Below are positions 45,425 to 54,245 of a DNA stretch of 64,000 nt, piece after piece. Source of the DNA: Alteromonas_F sp964429915 (GTDB lineage: Bacteria > Pseudomonadota > Gammaproteobacteria > Enterobacterales > Alteromonadaceae); assembly GCA_964429915.1 (NCBI GenBank), contig CAYSDZ010000012.1:1-64000 (forward strand), written 5' to 3'. Numbering within the stretch: the stretch's first letter is position 1; each line of letters starts with the position of its first letter. The notes under the pieces were generated by a model. The model did no database searches and was not told the DNA's origin. It saw only the letters and a list, made by a program, of their open reading frames with translations. A program made the translations under genes and the position numbers.

Positions 45425-47631
45425 GCTAACACCCCACTGCCAGAAAGGTGTTGCTCAATAAGCTGCTCAATACTTACCTGACGCTGTTTTTGTTGTTCGA
45501 TAACCGTATCCAAAGCATCTTTGGAAATAAAATCATTCTCAAGTAAATACTCTCCAAACAGCTTACCGCTGCTGAAATCAAAATCTAATATAATTTGATT
45601 AAACACAGGTAGTTCTATCAAACCAGCTTGCTGAACAGCATCACCAAACTGCATTTGAAGACTGAAATAATGATCTTGCAACTTCTCAGCAACGGATCGA
45701 GTGATCTGCCGCTTATTTACTGCAGCATCAAGCGCAGTAGCAGGGTTACAATCTACGTGTTGATAGTGATAACGAATACCGAGGGTAACTGCACCAGTTT
45801 GACATAGAGACCAAGTAACTTTTTTACTTATGCGTCGTGAAAGCGAAGCAAGAGCAACAGGAGACAGTCTGTTTTCTGAAACGATTTCTAATGTATTATT
45901 ACTGAGCCCTAGCGGTAACACCCTATACTTTAACGCCAAGTTCTCGTCCAATAAGTTAACGAGAGAAGAGTCGATAGAGAATGGGTTAATCTTCGCATAA
46001 CTAACATTAGCTTGCTCAGCCAAGGCCACTCCAACCTGGTCAGCAGAAGCAAAATGCAAACGCTGTAACGTTTGTCCTAAACGCTCAAAGGATTGTCTAT
46101 TCTCCAGTGCTTGTTCAAGCTGTTTTTCCGTAATAGCATTTTTGTCTAATAAGATATTTCCAAGCGAACGTCCCGTCATTCTATTGCTAATGGTAGGATA
46201 TTCATGTTGTGTCTTATCCCAAGCAACGCGTTTAGGATTTCCTCCCTGTTCAATTACTTGTCGTATGGCCCGGATATTGGCTAAAAAATTAATCAAATTT
46301 CCCCAGAACAATCGAAATGGGCTTAAAAGGGCTTGGAAGATTCCATAGTATCGTCTAACGAGGATCATTCTTTGTATAACACGGTTTATGAAAAACAACA
46401 GGTTTGCCTGAAGCAAAAAAACGCTCAATGGATCATCAGAAAATAAAGATAAATATCTATAACTATTAGGCATTAGGAGATCATAAGCCCATATAACTAA
46501 AACATTAAACAGTATTAGTGTCGAAAAAAAACTAACAAAATGAGCAATGACGCCTTTGCGATCTCTCCATAAAAAATAATTAAGCTTCCAATCTTTTGAC
46601 CACCTATGAACTTGAAAACCTTGAAATACAATACCAATAATCCATCGGCTTTTTTGCCTTACCGCCGTCGACACCGTAGAAGGGAAATACTCTCTTACGC
46701 AGACAACGTTGCCGCCCGATAAACTCCTACTTTTTGACTTTTCAGCAAAGGAAGCGTACTTACTATCTGATACTGAAAAGTGCGCAAAAATTTCCTCCAT
46801 TCCCCACTCTTTCATGCGGAAACTTATATCATAATCTTCCGTTAATGATTGGACGTCAAAGGGTAAACCTTCACCTTCAGCAGTAAGCTTTATTATGGCA
46901 CGTCGACTAAAACACGTTCCTACGCCTGCGCTCGGCACTTGTCCCACCATCGATTCCCTCACAACAATATCCTTTCCGTGCATTTCCGAAAATTCGTCTA
47001 AGTAATGGCCGGCAGTGAAGTTCAAAGGACTTTTTGAAAAAGGGTAAACTGGCAGTTGAATAAGGTCTTTTCGTTCGAGTAGGTGATTAAACAGTCGTAA
47101 TTCCATTGCGGAAACGACATCTTCCGCATCGTGCAGTATAAAACCTGAAAACTTAACTTTAGTCGTCTTTTCAAATTCTAAAATAGAGGCGATAACATTA
47201 TTTAGACAATCAGCTTTACTGGTTGGCCCCGGTCTCGCGCAAACCACTTTGTGCACGTTGGGAAACCTCTGACAGACAGAATCGACGTCTTGCTGAGTGC
47301 CGGGATCATTTGGGTAAGTGCCTACAAAAATCTGATAATTTTCATAGTCGAGTTCTGAGGCGGCAAGCTCAGCCATCTTACCGACAACGCCGACTTCTTG
47401 CCAAGCAGGAACCATGATTGCAAGTGGCTTCTCCTTTTGGCTAAACAAGGCATTTTCGTCAAAAACGCCGCGCTTCCTGTAAACAGTTATCGCTCGCCAC
47501 GCTCGTCGAGTCCAATAATAAAGGTCGATAAACAAATCGTCTATCGCAAAAACCACCATCACACACATTAAACATAAAGCAACGTATCTAAGTCCATATA
47601 GATAATGGACAAAAACTTCAGTCAAACTCAT
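45421..47631 (-). CDS. nfrB: NfrB-like glycosyltransferase with c-di-GMP-binding MshEN domains
   Basis: This 736-residue inner-membrane protein has an N-terminal membrane segment, then a GT2 domain (PLAIMVPAWQEVGVVGKM, ILHDAEDVVS with the acidic pair, and RQKSRWIIG as the QxxRW motif), and further membrane segments at about 360-420. The C-terminus has MshEN-type repeats (GNILLDKNAITEKQLEQAL and RLGQTLQRLHFASADQ, about 485-545), and a third similar stretch at about 690-725 (FGEYLLENDFISKDALDTV). E. coli NfrB needs c-di-GMP to make its polysaccharide. AAGGAT precedes the ATG. It is the first gene of the nfrB-nfrA-DUF4434 unit. Confidence 0.88.
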   Translation of the reverse strand: MSLTEVFVHYLYGLRYVALCLMCVMVVFAIDDLFIDLYYWTRRAWRAITVYRKRGVFDENALFSQKEKPLAIMVPAWQEVGVVGKMAELAASELDYENYQIFVGTYPNDPGTQQDVDSVCQRFPNVHKVVCARPGPTSKADCLNNVIASILEFEKTTKVKFSGFILHDAEDVVSAMELRLFNHLLERKDLIQLPVYPFSKSPLNFTAGHYLDEFSEMHGKDIVVRESMVGQVPSAGVGTCFSRRAIIKLTAEGEGLPFDVQSLTEDYDISFRMKEWGMEEIFAHFSVSDSKYASFAEKSKSRSLSGGNVVCVREYFPSTVSTAVRQKSRWIIGIVFQGFQVHRWSKDWKLNYFLWRDRKGVIAHFVSFFSTLILFNVLVIWAYDLLMPNSYRYLSLFSDDPLSVFLLQANLLFFINRVIQRMILVRRYYGIFQALLSPFRLFWGNLINFLANIRAIRQVIEQGGNPKRVAWDKTQHEYPTISNRMTGRSLGNILLDKNAITEKQLEQALENRQSFERLGQTLQRLHFASADQVGVALAEQANVSYAKINPFSIDSSLVNLLDENLALKYRVLPLGLSNNTLEIVSENRLSPVALASLSRRISKKVTWSLCQTGAVTLGIRYHYQHVDCNPATALDAAVNKRQITRSVAEKLQDHYFSLQMQFGDAVQQAGLIELPVFNQIILDFDFSSGKLFGEYLLENDFISKDALDTVIEQQKQRQVSIEQLIEQHLSGSGVLA

Positions 47632-47667
47632 TGATATCCTTTAAGAGCAACTACTGCTGAGAGTGCG

Positions 47668-48426
47668 TTAAGAATACCGTGATTTGCGTTTAAAACAAAG
47701 CCATACAAAACAAGAGGCGAAGAAAATTCCCAAGCCTGTAGGCGCATTGACACTATCTGATATGCTCGATAACCCAATATCCCTCACAAGAAGAGGAGCG
47801 ACATTAAGAGGATTACCGTTTGCATAGCTCAGACTAAATGCGTCAAATGCAGTAAACTCAGGTGCATTTTCATCTGGGAAATACCCTGAATTGCACAGCA
47901 CTGAAAACCCTGCACATGTAACAAGGGGGCTATCAGCAAAATCAGCGATCCAAGAGTAAGTGAATGGGTTATCAAACAAACCTGCAAAGGGGTTGAGTGT
48001 ACCCAATTGCCAGTAGGTATATCCTTCACTGTCATAACCGTCTTGCTCAGTAAATCCAGGCCCTAAGCCGTTAAGTTGGAAAAAGAGGTTCGAACCTGCG
48101 TTTTGAGCTTCAGACCAACCGTTAGAATTTGGATCAGAATCAAACCAATCTACATAAGCATCAAATTCTGTTAGCGTAGCAAATCGCCAACCATTTTGAT
48201 TTGATCCTACAAAATTAATGAAATCCGACCGTGATTGTTGTTCTGATGATGGACTACCCAAAGTATCAGCCCAATCGAGACGAAGAACATCAAGCCCTAA
48301 ATCGAAATTAGTCCAAAAATTTGAACCATCTACTTGCTGGAAATTGCGGGTGTCTACGAACGAGGCATTGGCACCAAAAGACGCGCAAAAAAATATAATA
48401 GCTAATAAAAGGCTTCTACTACGCAT
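47668..48426 (-). CDS. secreted protein with PEP-CTERM-like tail
   Basis: This 252-residue protein has a signal peptide (LLLAIIFFCASFGANA) and an aromatic-rich body of no known fold (FWTNFDLGLDVLRLDWADTL, SNGWSEAQNAGS). It ends with VNAPTGLGIFFASCFVWLCF then KRKSR. Small residue-Pro, hydrophobic helix and basic tail are the PEP-CTERM pattern, using the Ala-Pro variant common in Alteromonadales. PEP-CTERM proteins are sorted by exosortase and often go with exopolysaccharide. It lies 36 bp upstream of nfrB on the same strand and may be co-expressed. No exosortase is in the window. Confidence 0.7.
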   Translation of the reverse strand: MRSRSLLLAIIFFCASFGANASFVDTRNFQQVDGSNFWTNFDLGLDVLRLDWADTLGSPSSEQQSRSDFINFVGSNQNGWRFATLTEFDAYVDWFDSDPNSNGWSEAQNAGSNLFFQLNGLGPGFTEQDGYDSEGYTYWQLGTLNPFAGLFDNPFTYSWIADFADSPLVTCAGFSVLCNSGYFPDENAPEFTAFDAFSLSYANGNPLNVAPLLVRDIGLSSISDSVNAPTGLGIFFASCFVWLCFKRKSRYS

Positions 48427-48545
48427 TAAAAAGCTCCTCTATAAAGTGATTTTTTAGTTTAACAAGAAAGCAACAAAACGCAAAATGTTTGTTTCCTAGA
48501 AAACTTTGTTTGCTCGCTAAGGTGCTAGTCTATACTTTATAGTTC

Positions 48546-49256
48546 TTATACTTTATAAATTTGCTCAGACCGATTAAATAGCACCCAAGAAGTAAGGATA
48601 AATTTATCGTTAGAAATAGGCGCACAACCTCTGTGCGTGTGCGTAAAATAAGCTGGCGCAATAACCATTCGACCTACTTTCGGTTTTATTGATACGTTTT
48701 GATAAAAGAAATCAGTTGTTCCACCTTCATCTACATCATTCAAATAGAACATCCATAACAAAACTCGATGCAGGGCTTCGTTGTGTTGGCCTTGCGGATA
48801 CACTTCGCTATGCCAATAGGGGTAGCCGCCCACACCCTGTTGATAATGCTGTGCATTCACGGCCCCTGTTCTAAAAAGATAACTGACCAAGTGAGGTAAA
48901 TTGGGTACACCAACTTCTTCAAAATTATCTTGTGTGAGTTTAACCGTTTGCCCCGTTTTTGGGTGTTTTACTGAAAGCGCGATGGGACCAATTAAAGCAA
49001 AGAGGTATCGTTTTAAGTAATGCTGTAGGTTCTGACTTACGTAAGCCAATACCCGTTTAAAATGCAAAGCAAACTCGGGAGCTTGACTGAAAAGCACATC
49101 GGTGCTGTTTTTCTTTTCGAGATCTACACCACCGCTAGTCGTCCCTTGTATTTTGTGTTTGCTTTGTGAAAAAATCCGGATAATGTCTTCGCAAAAATCG
49201 CTAGGTAATACATCATCTTGAACATAAATAAAGGTGTTTTCATCCATATTATTCAC
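48546..49256 (-). CDS. 2-oxoglutarate/Fe(II) dioxygenase
   Basis: This 236-residue protein has a prolyl-4-hydroxylase-like double-stranded beta-helix. Probable iron ligands are His149 and Glu151 in YPYWHSEVYPQG and His206 or His208 in FTHTHRG, with Lys218 (NDKFIL) or Arg209 holding 2-oxoglutarate. The first pair is H-x-E rather than the usual H-x-D. Flanking GGTTDF and GRMVIAPA are family-like. The substrate is unknown. It overlaps rmuC by 8 nt, so it belongs to the fum-rmuC transcript. Confidence 0.82.
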   Translation of the reverse strand: MNNMDENTFIYVQDDVLPSDFCEDIIRIFSQSKHKIQGTTSGGVDLEKKNSTDVLFSQAPEFALHFKRVLAYVSQNLQHYLKRYLFALIGPIALSVKHPKTGQTVKLTQDNFEEVGVPNLPHLVSYLFRTGAVNAQHYQQGVGGYPYWHSEVYPQGQHNEALHRVLLWMFYLNDVDEGGTTDFFYQNVSIKPKVGRMVIAPAYFTHTHRGCAPISNDKFILTSWVLFNRSEQIYKV

Positions 49257-50613
49257 TTTGATCTTCGAGCGATGCGGAGGTCTTAGCTAACTTTTTACTA
49301 GGCTGAACACCCAGCTCTCTGAACTGCTCAACTTGACGAATAAGATTACCCCGACCATTTGATAATTTATTCATCGCGGCATCAAAATGCTTTTGCGAGC
49401 CCTCTAGCGCCTTGCCTACTTTATCCATATCCAATACAAAGTTGGTAAATTTGTCATATAGCTTTGCAGCGTGATCAGCAATTTTTTGTGCATTCTGATT
49501 CTGATATTCATATTGCCAAATATTATTTATCGTACGCAGTGCAACTAAAAGATTGGTAGGACTGACTATCATAATATTTAAACTCAGCGCGTAATTAACC
49601 AGTTCAGGCTCTTCATCAATCGCTAACATAAACGCCGGTTCCACGGGTACAAACATCAACACATAGTCTAAGGTCCGCAAATCAGGGAGAGCCTGATAGT
49701 CTTTTTTGCTTAAACCCTTTATGTGATTTTTTAACGAAGCGATATGCTCTTTTAAGTATTGTTGTTTAACCAATTCGTCTTCACTGTGAAAATACCGCTC
49801 GTAGGAAGACAGACTGACTTTAGAATCGATCACGACATCTTTTTCATTGGGCAAATGTACAATCACATCAGGTTGCTGCTGTTTTCCTTCATGACTTTTC
49901 AACGAGACTTGCGTATCAAACTCGTGCCCTTCGCGTAAACCAGATTCTTTTAAAATACGCTCTAAAACAACTTCCCCCCAATTGCCCTGTTGTTTATTGT
50001 CGCCTTTTAAGGCTTTAGTTAATGCATTCGCCTCTTCGGTAATTTTTTGATTCAAGGCTTTTAAACTAAGAATTTCAGTTTTTAAGCTTGCTCTTTCCTG
50101 CCCTTCTCTTACGTGTTGGTCGTTGATTTGTCGCTTGAAGCTATCGATTTGTTCTTTAAGGGGCGTCAATAAATGATTAATACCTTGTGAATTAAGTTGA
50201 GTAAATGACTCACTTTTTTTCTCAAATATTTTATTGGCTAAGTTTTCAAATTGTTCACTTAAGCGCTTTTCGGCTTGGGTGAGCATATCGAACTTCTCTT
50301 TTTGTGCGATATCCTTTTCATTATATGCTGATTCCTTTGCTTTTAATTGCGCAAACAAATTAGCGTGATTATGTTGTAGAGTTTTATAGTCGCTTTGTAA
50401 CGCGCTTAACTGAGCGAGCCGCTCCTCTCCCAACGCTGCCGCTTTGCTCAAGCTGAGTATCGAATCATTAAGCCCTTGTAGCTGCTCACTAAGTTGTGTA
50501 TTTACATTACTGAGTTCACTGTTTTTTGAACGGAAAACTAAGCCTGTAATACAGGCTCCTAGAAGGAGCCCACTCACAGCAGAGAGAATAAGATAAAGTA
50601 AAGCTTGAGGCAT
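49249..50613 (-). CDS. rmuC: DNA recombination protein RmuC
   Basis: A protein of about 454 residues with an N-terminal membrane anchor (ALLYLILSAVSGLLLGACI), a long coiled coil (about 25-200) and the RmuC nuclease-like domain (GNWGEVVLERILKESGLREG, DVVIDSKVSLSSYERY). RmuC limits recombination at inverted repeats. The ATG at 50613, 6 bp after the fumarase stop with AAGGA close before it, is preferred over an in-frame start at 50655 inside the fumarase gene, because it places the membrane anchor at the N-terminus. Confidence 0.93.
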   Translation of the reverse strand: MPQALLYLILSAVSGLLLGACITGLVFRSKNSELSNVNTQLSEQLQGLNDSILSLSKAAALGEERLAQLSALQSDYKTLQHNHANLFAQLKAKESAYNEKDIAQKEKFDMLTQAEKRLSEQFENLANKIFEKKSESFTQLNSQGINHLLTPLKEQIDSFKRQINDQHVREGQERASLKTEILSLKALNQKITEEANALTKALKGDNKQQGNWGEVVLERILKESGLREGHEFDTQVSLKSHEGKQQQPDVIVHLPNEKDVVIDSKVSLSSYERYFHSEDELVKQQYLKEHIASLKNHIKGLSKKDYQALPDLRTLDYVLMFVPVEPAFMLAIDEEPELVNYALSLNIMIVSPTNLLVALRTINNIWQYEYQNQNAQKIADHAAKLYDKFTNFVLDMDKVGKALEGSQKHFDAAMNKLSNGRGNLIRQVEQFRELGVQPSKKLAKTSASLEDQSE

Positions 50614-50618
50614 GATCC

Positions 50619-52139
50619 TTATTCGTTTTCCATTTCTGCAATTTTGAGTTTCCACATTGCGGGGCCAATTTCATGCGCGTTTGAACCTGAACTGTCCACC
50701 GCAACGGTTACTGGCATATCTTCCACTTCAAACTCGTAAATCGCTTCCATACCTAAATCTTCAAAAGCCACCACTCTGGCTTTTTTAATGGCTTTTGATA
50801 CCAAATAGGCAGCTCCGCCTACGGCCATCAAATAAACCGATTTATGTTTGGCTATCGATTTTACCGTAGCTGGTCCGCGTTCAGCTTTACCTATCATGCC
50901 AAGTAGGCCGGTTTTTTCTAGCATCATATCAGTGAATTTATCCATTCGCGTTGCCGTTGTGGGGCCTGCCGGACCTACCGCTTCGTCGCCAACGGCATCA
51001 ACCGGACCAACGTAATAGATAAAACGGTCTGTTAAATCGACGCCATCGGGTAGCCCTTCTCCATTTTCAAACATTGTTTGTATACGTTTGTGGGCTGCAT
51101 CACGACCGGTTAGCATTTTTCCAGATAAAAGAATGGTTTCACCCACTTTCCAGTCTTGAATATCAGCTTTTCCTAGCTCATCCATATTGACTCGTCGTGT
51201 ATTCTCACCTACTTCCCACGTAATATCAGGCCACTCTTCTAATTTAGGTGCGCGAAGCTCAGCAGGGCCAGAACCGTCTAAGGTAAAATGAGCGTGACGT
51301 GTCGCAGCGCAGTTGGGGATCATAGTGACAGGTTTTGATGCTGCATGAGTGGGAACAGATTTAATTTTCACATCAACCACAGTAGTCAGCCCACCTAAGC
51401 CTTGAGCTCCAATGCCTAATTTATTAACCGCATGAAATAGATCAACACGTAGTTTTTCATCGCTTGTTTGTGGGCCGCGCTCAAGCAACTCGTGAATATC
51501 GACGGGGTCCATTAAGCTTTCTTTTGCCAATACGGCCGCTTTTTCAGCCGTTCCACCTATACCAAGTCCTAACATACCCGGTGGACACCAACCTGCGCCC
51601 ATAGTGGGAAGCGTTTTAACTACCCAGTCAACAATGTCATCACTTGGATTGAGCATCACCATTTTCGATTTATTTTCTGAGCCGCCACCTTTAGCAGCAA
51701 TCATCACTTCCACTTCATTTCCAGCTACCATATCTATGTGCACAACGGCGGGGGTATTGTCCTTGGTGTTTTTCCTCGCGCCGGCAGGATCTGCAACAAT
51801 AGAGGCTCGAAGTGGATTGTCTTTGTTGGTGTAGGCTCGACGTGTCCCTTCGTCGACCATCTGTTGTACTGTCATATCAGTTTTATCCCAAGATACGCCC
51901 ATTCCAACTTTAACAAAACAAGTAACAATACCCGTATCTTGGCACAGCGGACGTTTGCCCTCTGCTGACATTCTCGAGTTTATCAAAATTTGTGCCATTG
52001 CATCTTTTGCCGCTTGGCTTTGTTCTTTGTGATAGGCTTTTTCCACCGCTTTTACGTAATCAATCGGGTGATAAAAAGAAATAAATTGCAACGCATCTTC
52101 AATACTATCAATAAAATCTTGTTGGCGAATTGTCGACAT
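50619..52139 (-). CDS. fumA: class I fumarate hydratase
   Basis: Iron-sulfur fumarase of the TCA cycle converting fumarate to malate. The 506-residue protein has N- and C-terminal domains of the class I enzyme. Candidate [4Fe-4S] cysteines are in RPLCQDTGI, MIPNCAATRH and nearby. GGLTTVVDVKIKS and VGPAGPTTATRMDKF are typical. It is divergent from pabB and heads a run with rmuC and the dioxygenase. The cluster is oxygen-sensitive. Confidence 0.95.
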   Translation of the reverse strand: MSTIRQQDFIDSIEDALQFISFYHPIDYVKAVEKAYHKEQSQAAKDAMAQILINSRMSAEGKRPLCQDTGIVTCFVKVGMGVSWDKTDMTVQQMVDEGTRRAYTNKDNPLRASIVADPAGARKNTKDNTPAVVHIDMVAGNEVEVMIAAKGGGSENKSKMVMLNPSDDIVDWVVKTLPTMGAGWCPPGMLGLGIGGTAEKAAVLAKESLMDPVDIHELLERGPQTSDEKLRVDLFHAVNKLGIGAQGLGGLTTVVDVKIKSVPTHAASKPVTMIPNCAATRHAHFTLDGSGPAELRAPKLEEWPDITWEVGENTRRVNMDELGKADIQDWKVGETILLSGKMLTGRDAAHKRIQTMFENGEGLPDGVDLTDRFIYYVGPVDAVGDEAVGPAGPTTATRMDKFTDMMLEKTGLLGMIGKAERGPATVKSIAKHKSVYLMAVGGAAYLVSKAIKKARVVAFEDLGMEAIYEFEVEDMPVTVAVDSSGSNAHEIGPAMWKLKIAEMENE

Positions 52140-52223
52140 TTTTGCCCCTGTAAACGACTTGATGTGAATCTGGTAATTTATCTGCGTATACTATCGCAAG
52201 ATGCTTGGTTGTAACAGTTGAAC

Positions 52224-53645
52224 ATGCTCAGTCACGATACTCTTTATTTACATGCCTACGAATTACCTAAAGCTGAACAAAAGCCGCTTTACGAGTCATT
52301 CAAAACGCTAGTGAACAGTCAATATGCTTTATTACTGGATTCTTCGGTAGAGTCAGGCGATAAAACGTCTCAGTCTACGCGTTTTTCCATAATGTTGTGG
52401 GCACCTCATACTGTCATTACGAGCGAGCACCACCGCACTATTGTGCAGTCTGTTGCAGATAAGACAAAACGCATCTCAAGAGAAGACCCTATTGAGCTTG
52501 CAGACGAATTCATTGCTCAATTGAAACAACAAATTCAGCCTGTTACTGAAGCACACAGCGATTTTCCGTTTCAATGCGGAGTAGCCGGATTGATTGGCTA
52601 TGACATGGCCCGTTTTTACGGTCAAATAGAGCCTAAAAAGCAAAGCTATCGTTCACCAGACTTAATCATTGGTTTGTACTGTCAAGCACTGATCCATTGC
52701 CACGAAACCGATAGACAGGTTTTATTTTATCTCCATAAAACGGCACAACCTTTGGTTCGTCCACTAAGTCTCATTCCCAAGAATCATCAGAGTATTGCTA
52801 GCTTTTCACTAACATCACCTTGGCATTCAAACCTGTCTGAATCGGATTATCTCAATGCAATTACGCGAATTCACAGCTATTTAACCGAGGGCGATTGCTA
52901 CCAATGTAATTTTTCACAGCGCTTTGAAGCGTCTTATTCAGGGTCCCCCTACTCGGCTTACTTATCTCTTAGACAAACCAATAAAGCGCCTTTTTCCGCT
53001 TATATGGTCACTCATCAAGGCGCAGTTCTGAGTGTGTCGCCTGAGCGATTTTTATCTGTCAATAATAAGCATGTAGAAACAAAGCCGATAAAAGGTACCC
53101 GCCCGCGCTCTGACGACCCACAAAAAGATCGTGACTCAGCGAATGCCTTATTAAATTCAGAAAAAGATCGCGCAGAAAATTTAATGATTGTCGATTTATT
53201 GAGAAACGACCTCAGCAAACATTGCCTTGCCGATTCTGTCAAGGTGCCACATTTATTTGCATTGGAAAGCTATACGGCTGTTCATCATATGGTGAGTACC
53301 GTTACGGGCACATTGAATAACACAAGCTCGCCATTACAGCTGCTAAAAGATGCTTTTCCTGGCGGCTCTATAACAGGAGCTCCTAAAATAAGAGCAATGG
53401 AAATTATTGATGAATTAGAACCACACAGCCGCAATATCTATTGTGGAAGTATTTTTTATAATGGTTGGCGCGATGATCTCGATTCTAGCATTTGTATTCG
53501 AACCATACTCGCTGAACAAGGAACGGTTTATTGCTGTGCTGGAGGCGGTATCGTTATTGACTCGATAGGAACTCAAGAATATCAAGAAACTTTTGATAAA
53601 GTGACCAAAATATTACCCGTTTTAGGGAGCTATGAAGAAAGCTGA
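52224..53645 (+). CDS. pabB: aminodeoxychorismate synthase component I
   Basis: Converts chorismate plus amide nitrogen to 4-amino-4-deoxychorismate for folate synthesis. The protein of about 473 residues has an N-terminal TrpE-like domain and the chorismate-binding domain with EGDCYQCNFSQRF, KPIKGTRPRS, DLLRNDLSKHC and AFPGGSITGAPKIRAMEI. The ATG at 52224 is preferred to a TTG two codons earlier. It overlaps nudL by 14 nt. pabB-nudL-sdaA order matches E. coli. Confidence 0.95.
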   Translation: MLSHDTLYLHAYELPKAEQKPLYESFKTLVNSQYALLLDSSVESGDKTSQSTRFSIMLWAPHTVITSEHHRTIVQSVADKTKRISREDPIELADEFIAQLKQQIQPVTEAHSDFPFQCGVAGLIGYDMARFYGQIEPKKQSYRSPDLIIGLYCQALIHCHETDRQVLFYLHKTAQPLVRPLSLIPKNHQSIASFSLTSPWHSNLSESDYLNAITRIHSYLTEGDCYQCNFSQRFEASYSGSPYSAYLSLRQTNKAPFSAYMVTHQGAVLSVSPERFLSVNNKHVETKPIKGTRPRSDDPQKDRDSANALLNSEKDRAENLMIVDLLRNDLSKHCLADSVKVPHLFALESYTAVHHMVSTVTGTLNNTSSPLQLLKDAFPGGSITGAPKIRAMEIIDELEPHSRNIYCGSIFYNGWRDDLDSSICIRTILAEQGTVYCCAGGGIVIDSIGTQEYQETFDKVTKILPVLGSYEES

Positions 53646-54243
53646 ATTTTTGCGTCGCTTTCATCACGTCAGGAACGTCAAGGTTGAAAGCGACTATCCA
53701 CTGACCACAAAAAGCCAACAAGCTGCGGTGTTGATTCCGATCATTGAACATAAAGAACAGCTGACGGTTTTGCTGACTAAACGAGCCAAACACCTTAAAC
53801 ATCACCCTGGTCAAATCAGTTTTCCGGGAGGAAAAGTCGAGCCTAGCGATATTTCTCCAGAACGAACCGCCATAAGAGAAGCCTATGAAGAAGTAGGCCT
53901 AAGGCCCGATAACATTAACGTTATTGGCAAATTCAAGCGATACAGAACCATTAGCCAATATCGTATCACTCCAATCGTTGCTTTGGTAAAACCACCAGAG
54001 GAGCTTTTCATAGATGCGAATGAGGTTGAATTGGCCTTTGAAGTTCCATTGGACTACCTGTGTCATCCATCCAATCAAATTGTTTATTCTGTTAAGCGAA
54101 AAGGAATACAACAGAAAGTCTGTTTTATTTCATTTGAAGGTCATTTGATTTGGGGAGTGACTGCTTCTATTATCAGGAACCTGAGCAATCATCTTTATGA
54201 TACTCGGGAACATCTACGGCAGCAGCAATTAAAAGAGCAATAA
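53632..54243 (+). CDS. nudL: Nudix hydrolase NudL (CoA pyrophosphatase-type)
   Basis: This 203-residue Nudix protein has the CoA-hydrolase signature TKRAKHLKHHPGQISFPGG leading into the Nudix box with RTAIREAYEEVGL. Family members cleave CoA or related dinucleotides. A good ribosome-binding site (AGGGAG) lies in the pabB 3' end, which it overlaps by 14 nt. sdaA follows after 2 bp. Substrate specificity is inferred. Confidence 0.92.
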   Translation: MKKAEFLRRFHHVRNVKVESDYPLTTKSQQAAVLIPIIEHKEQLTVLLTKRAKHLKHHPGQISFPGGKVEPSDISPERTAIREAYEEVGLRPDNINVIGKFKRYRTISQYRITPIVALVKPPEELFIDANEVELAFEVPLDYLCHPSNQIVYSVKRKGIQQKVCFISFEGHLIWGVTASIIRNLSNHLYDTREHLRQQQLKEQ

Positions 54244-54245
54244 AA

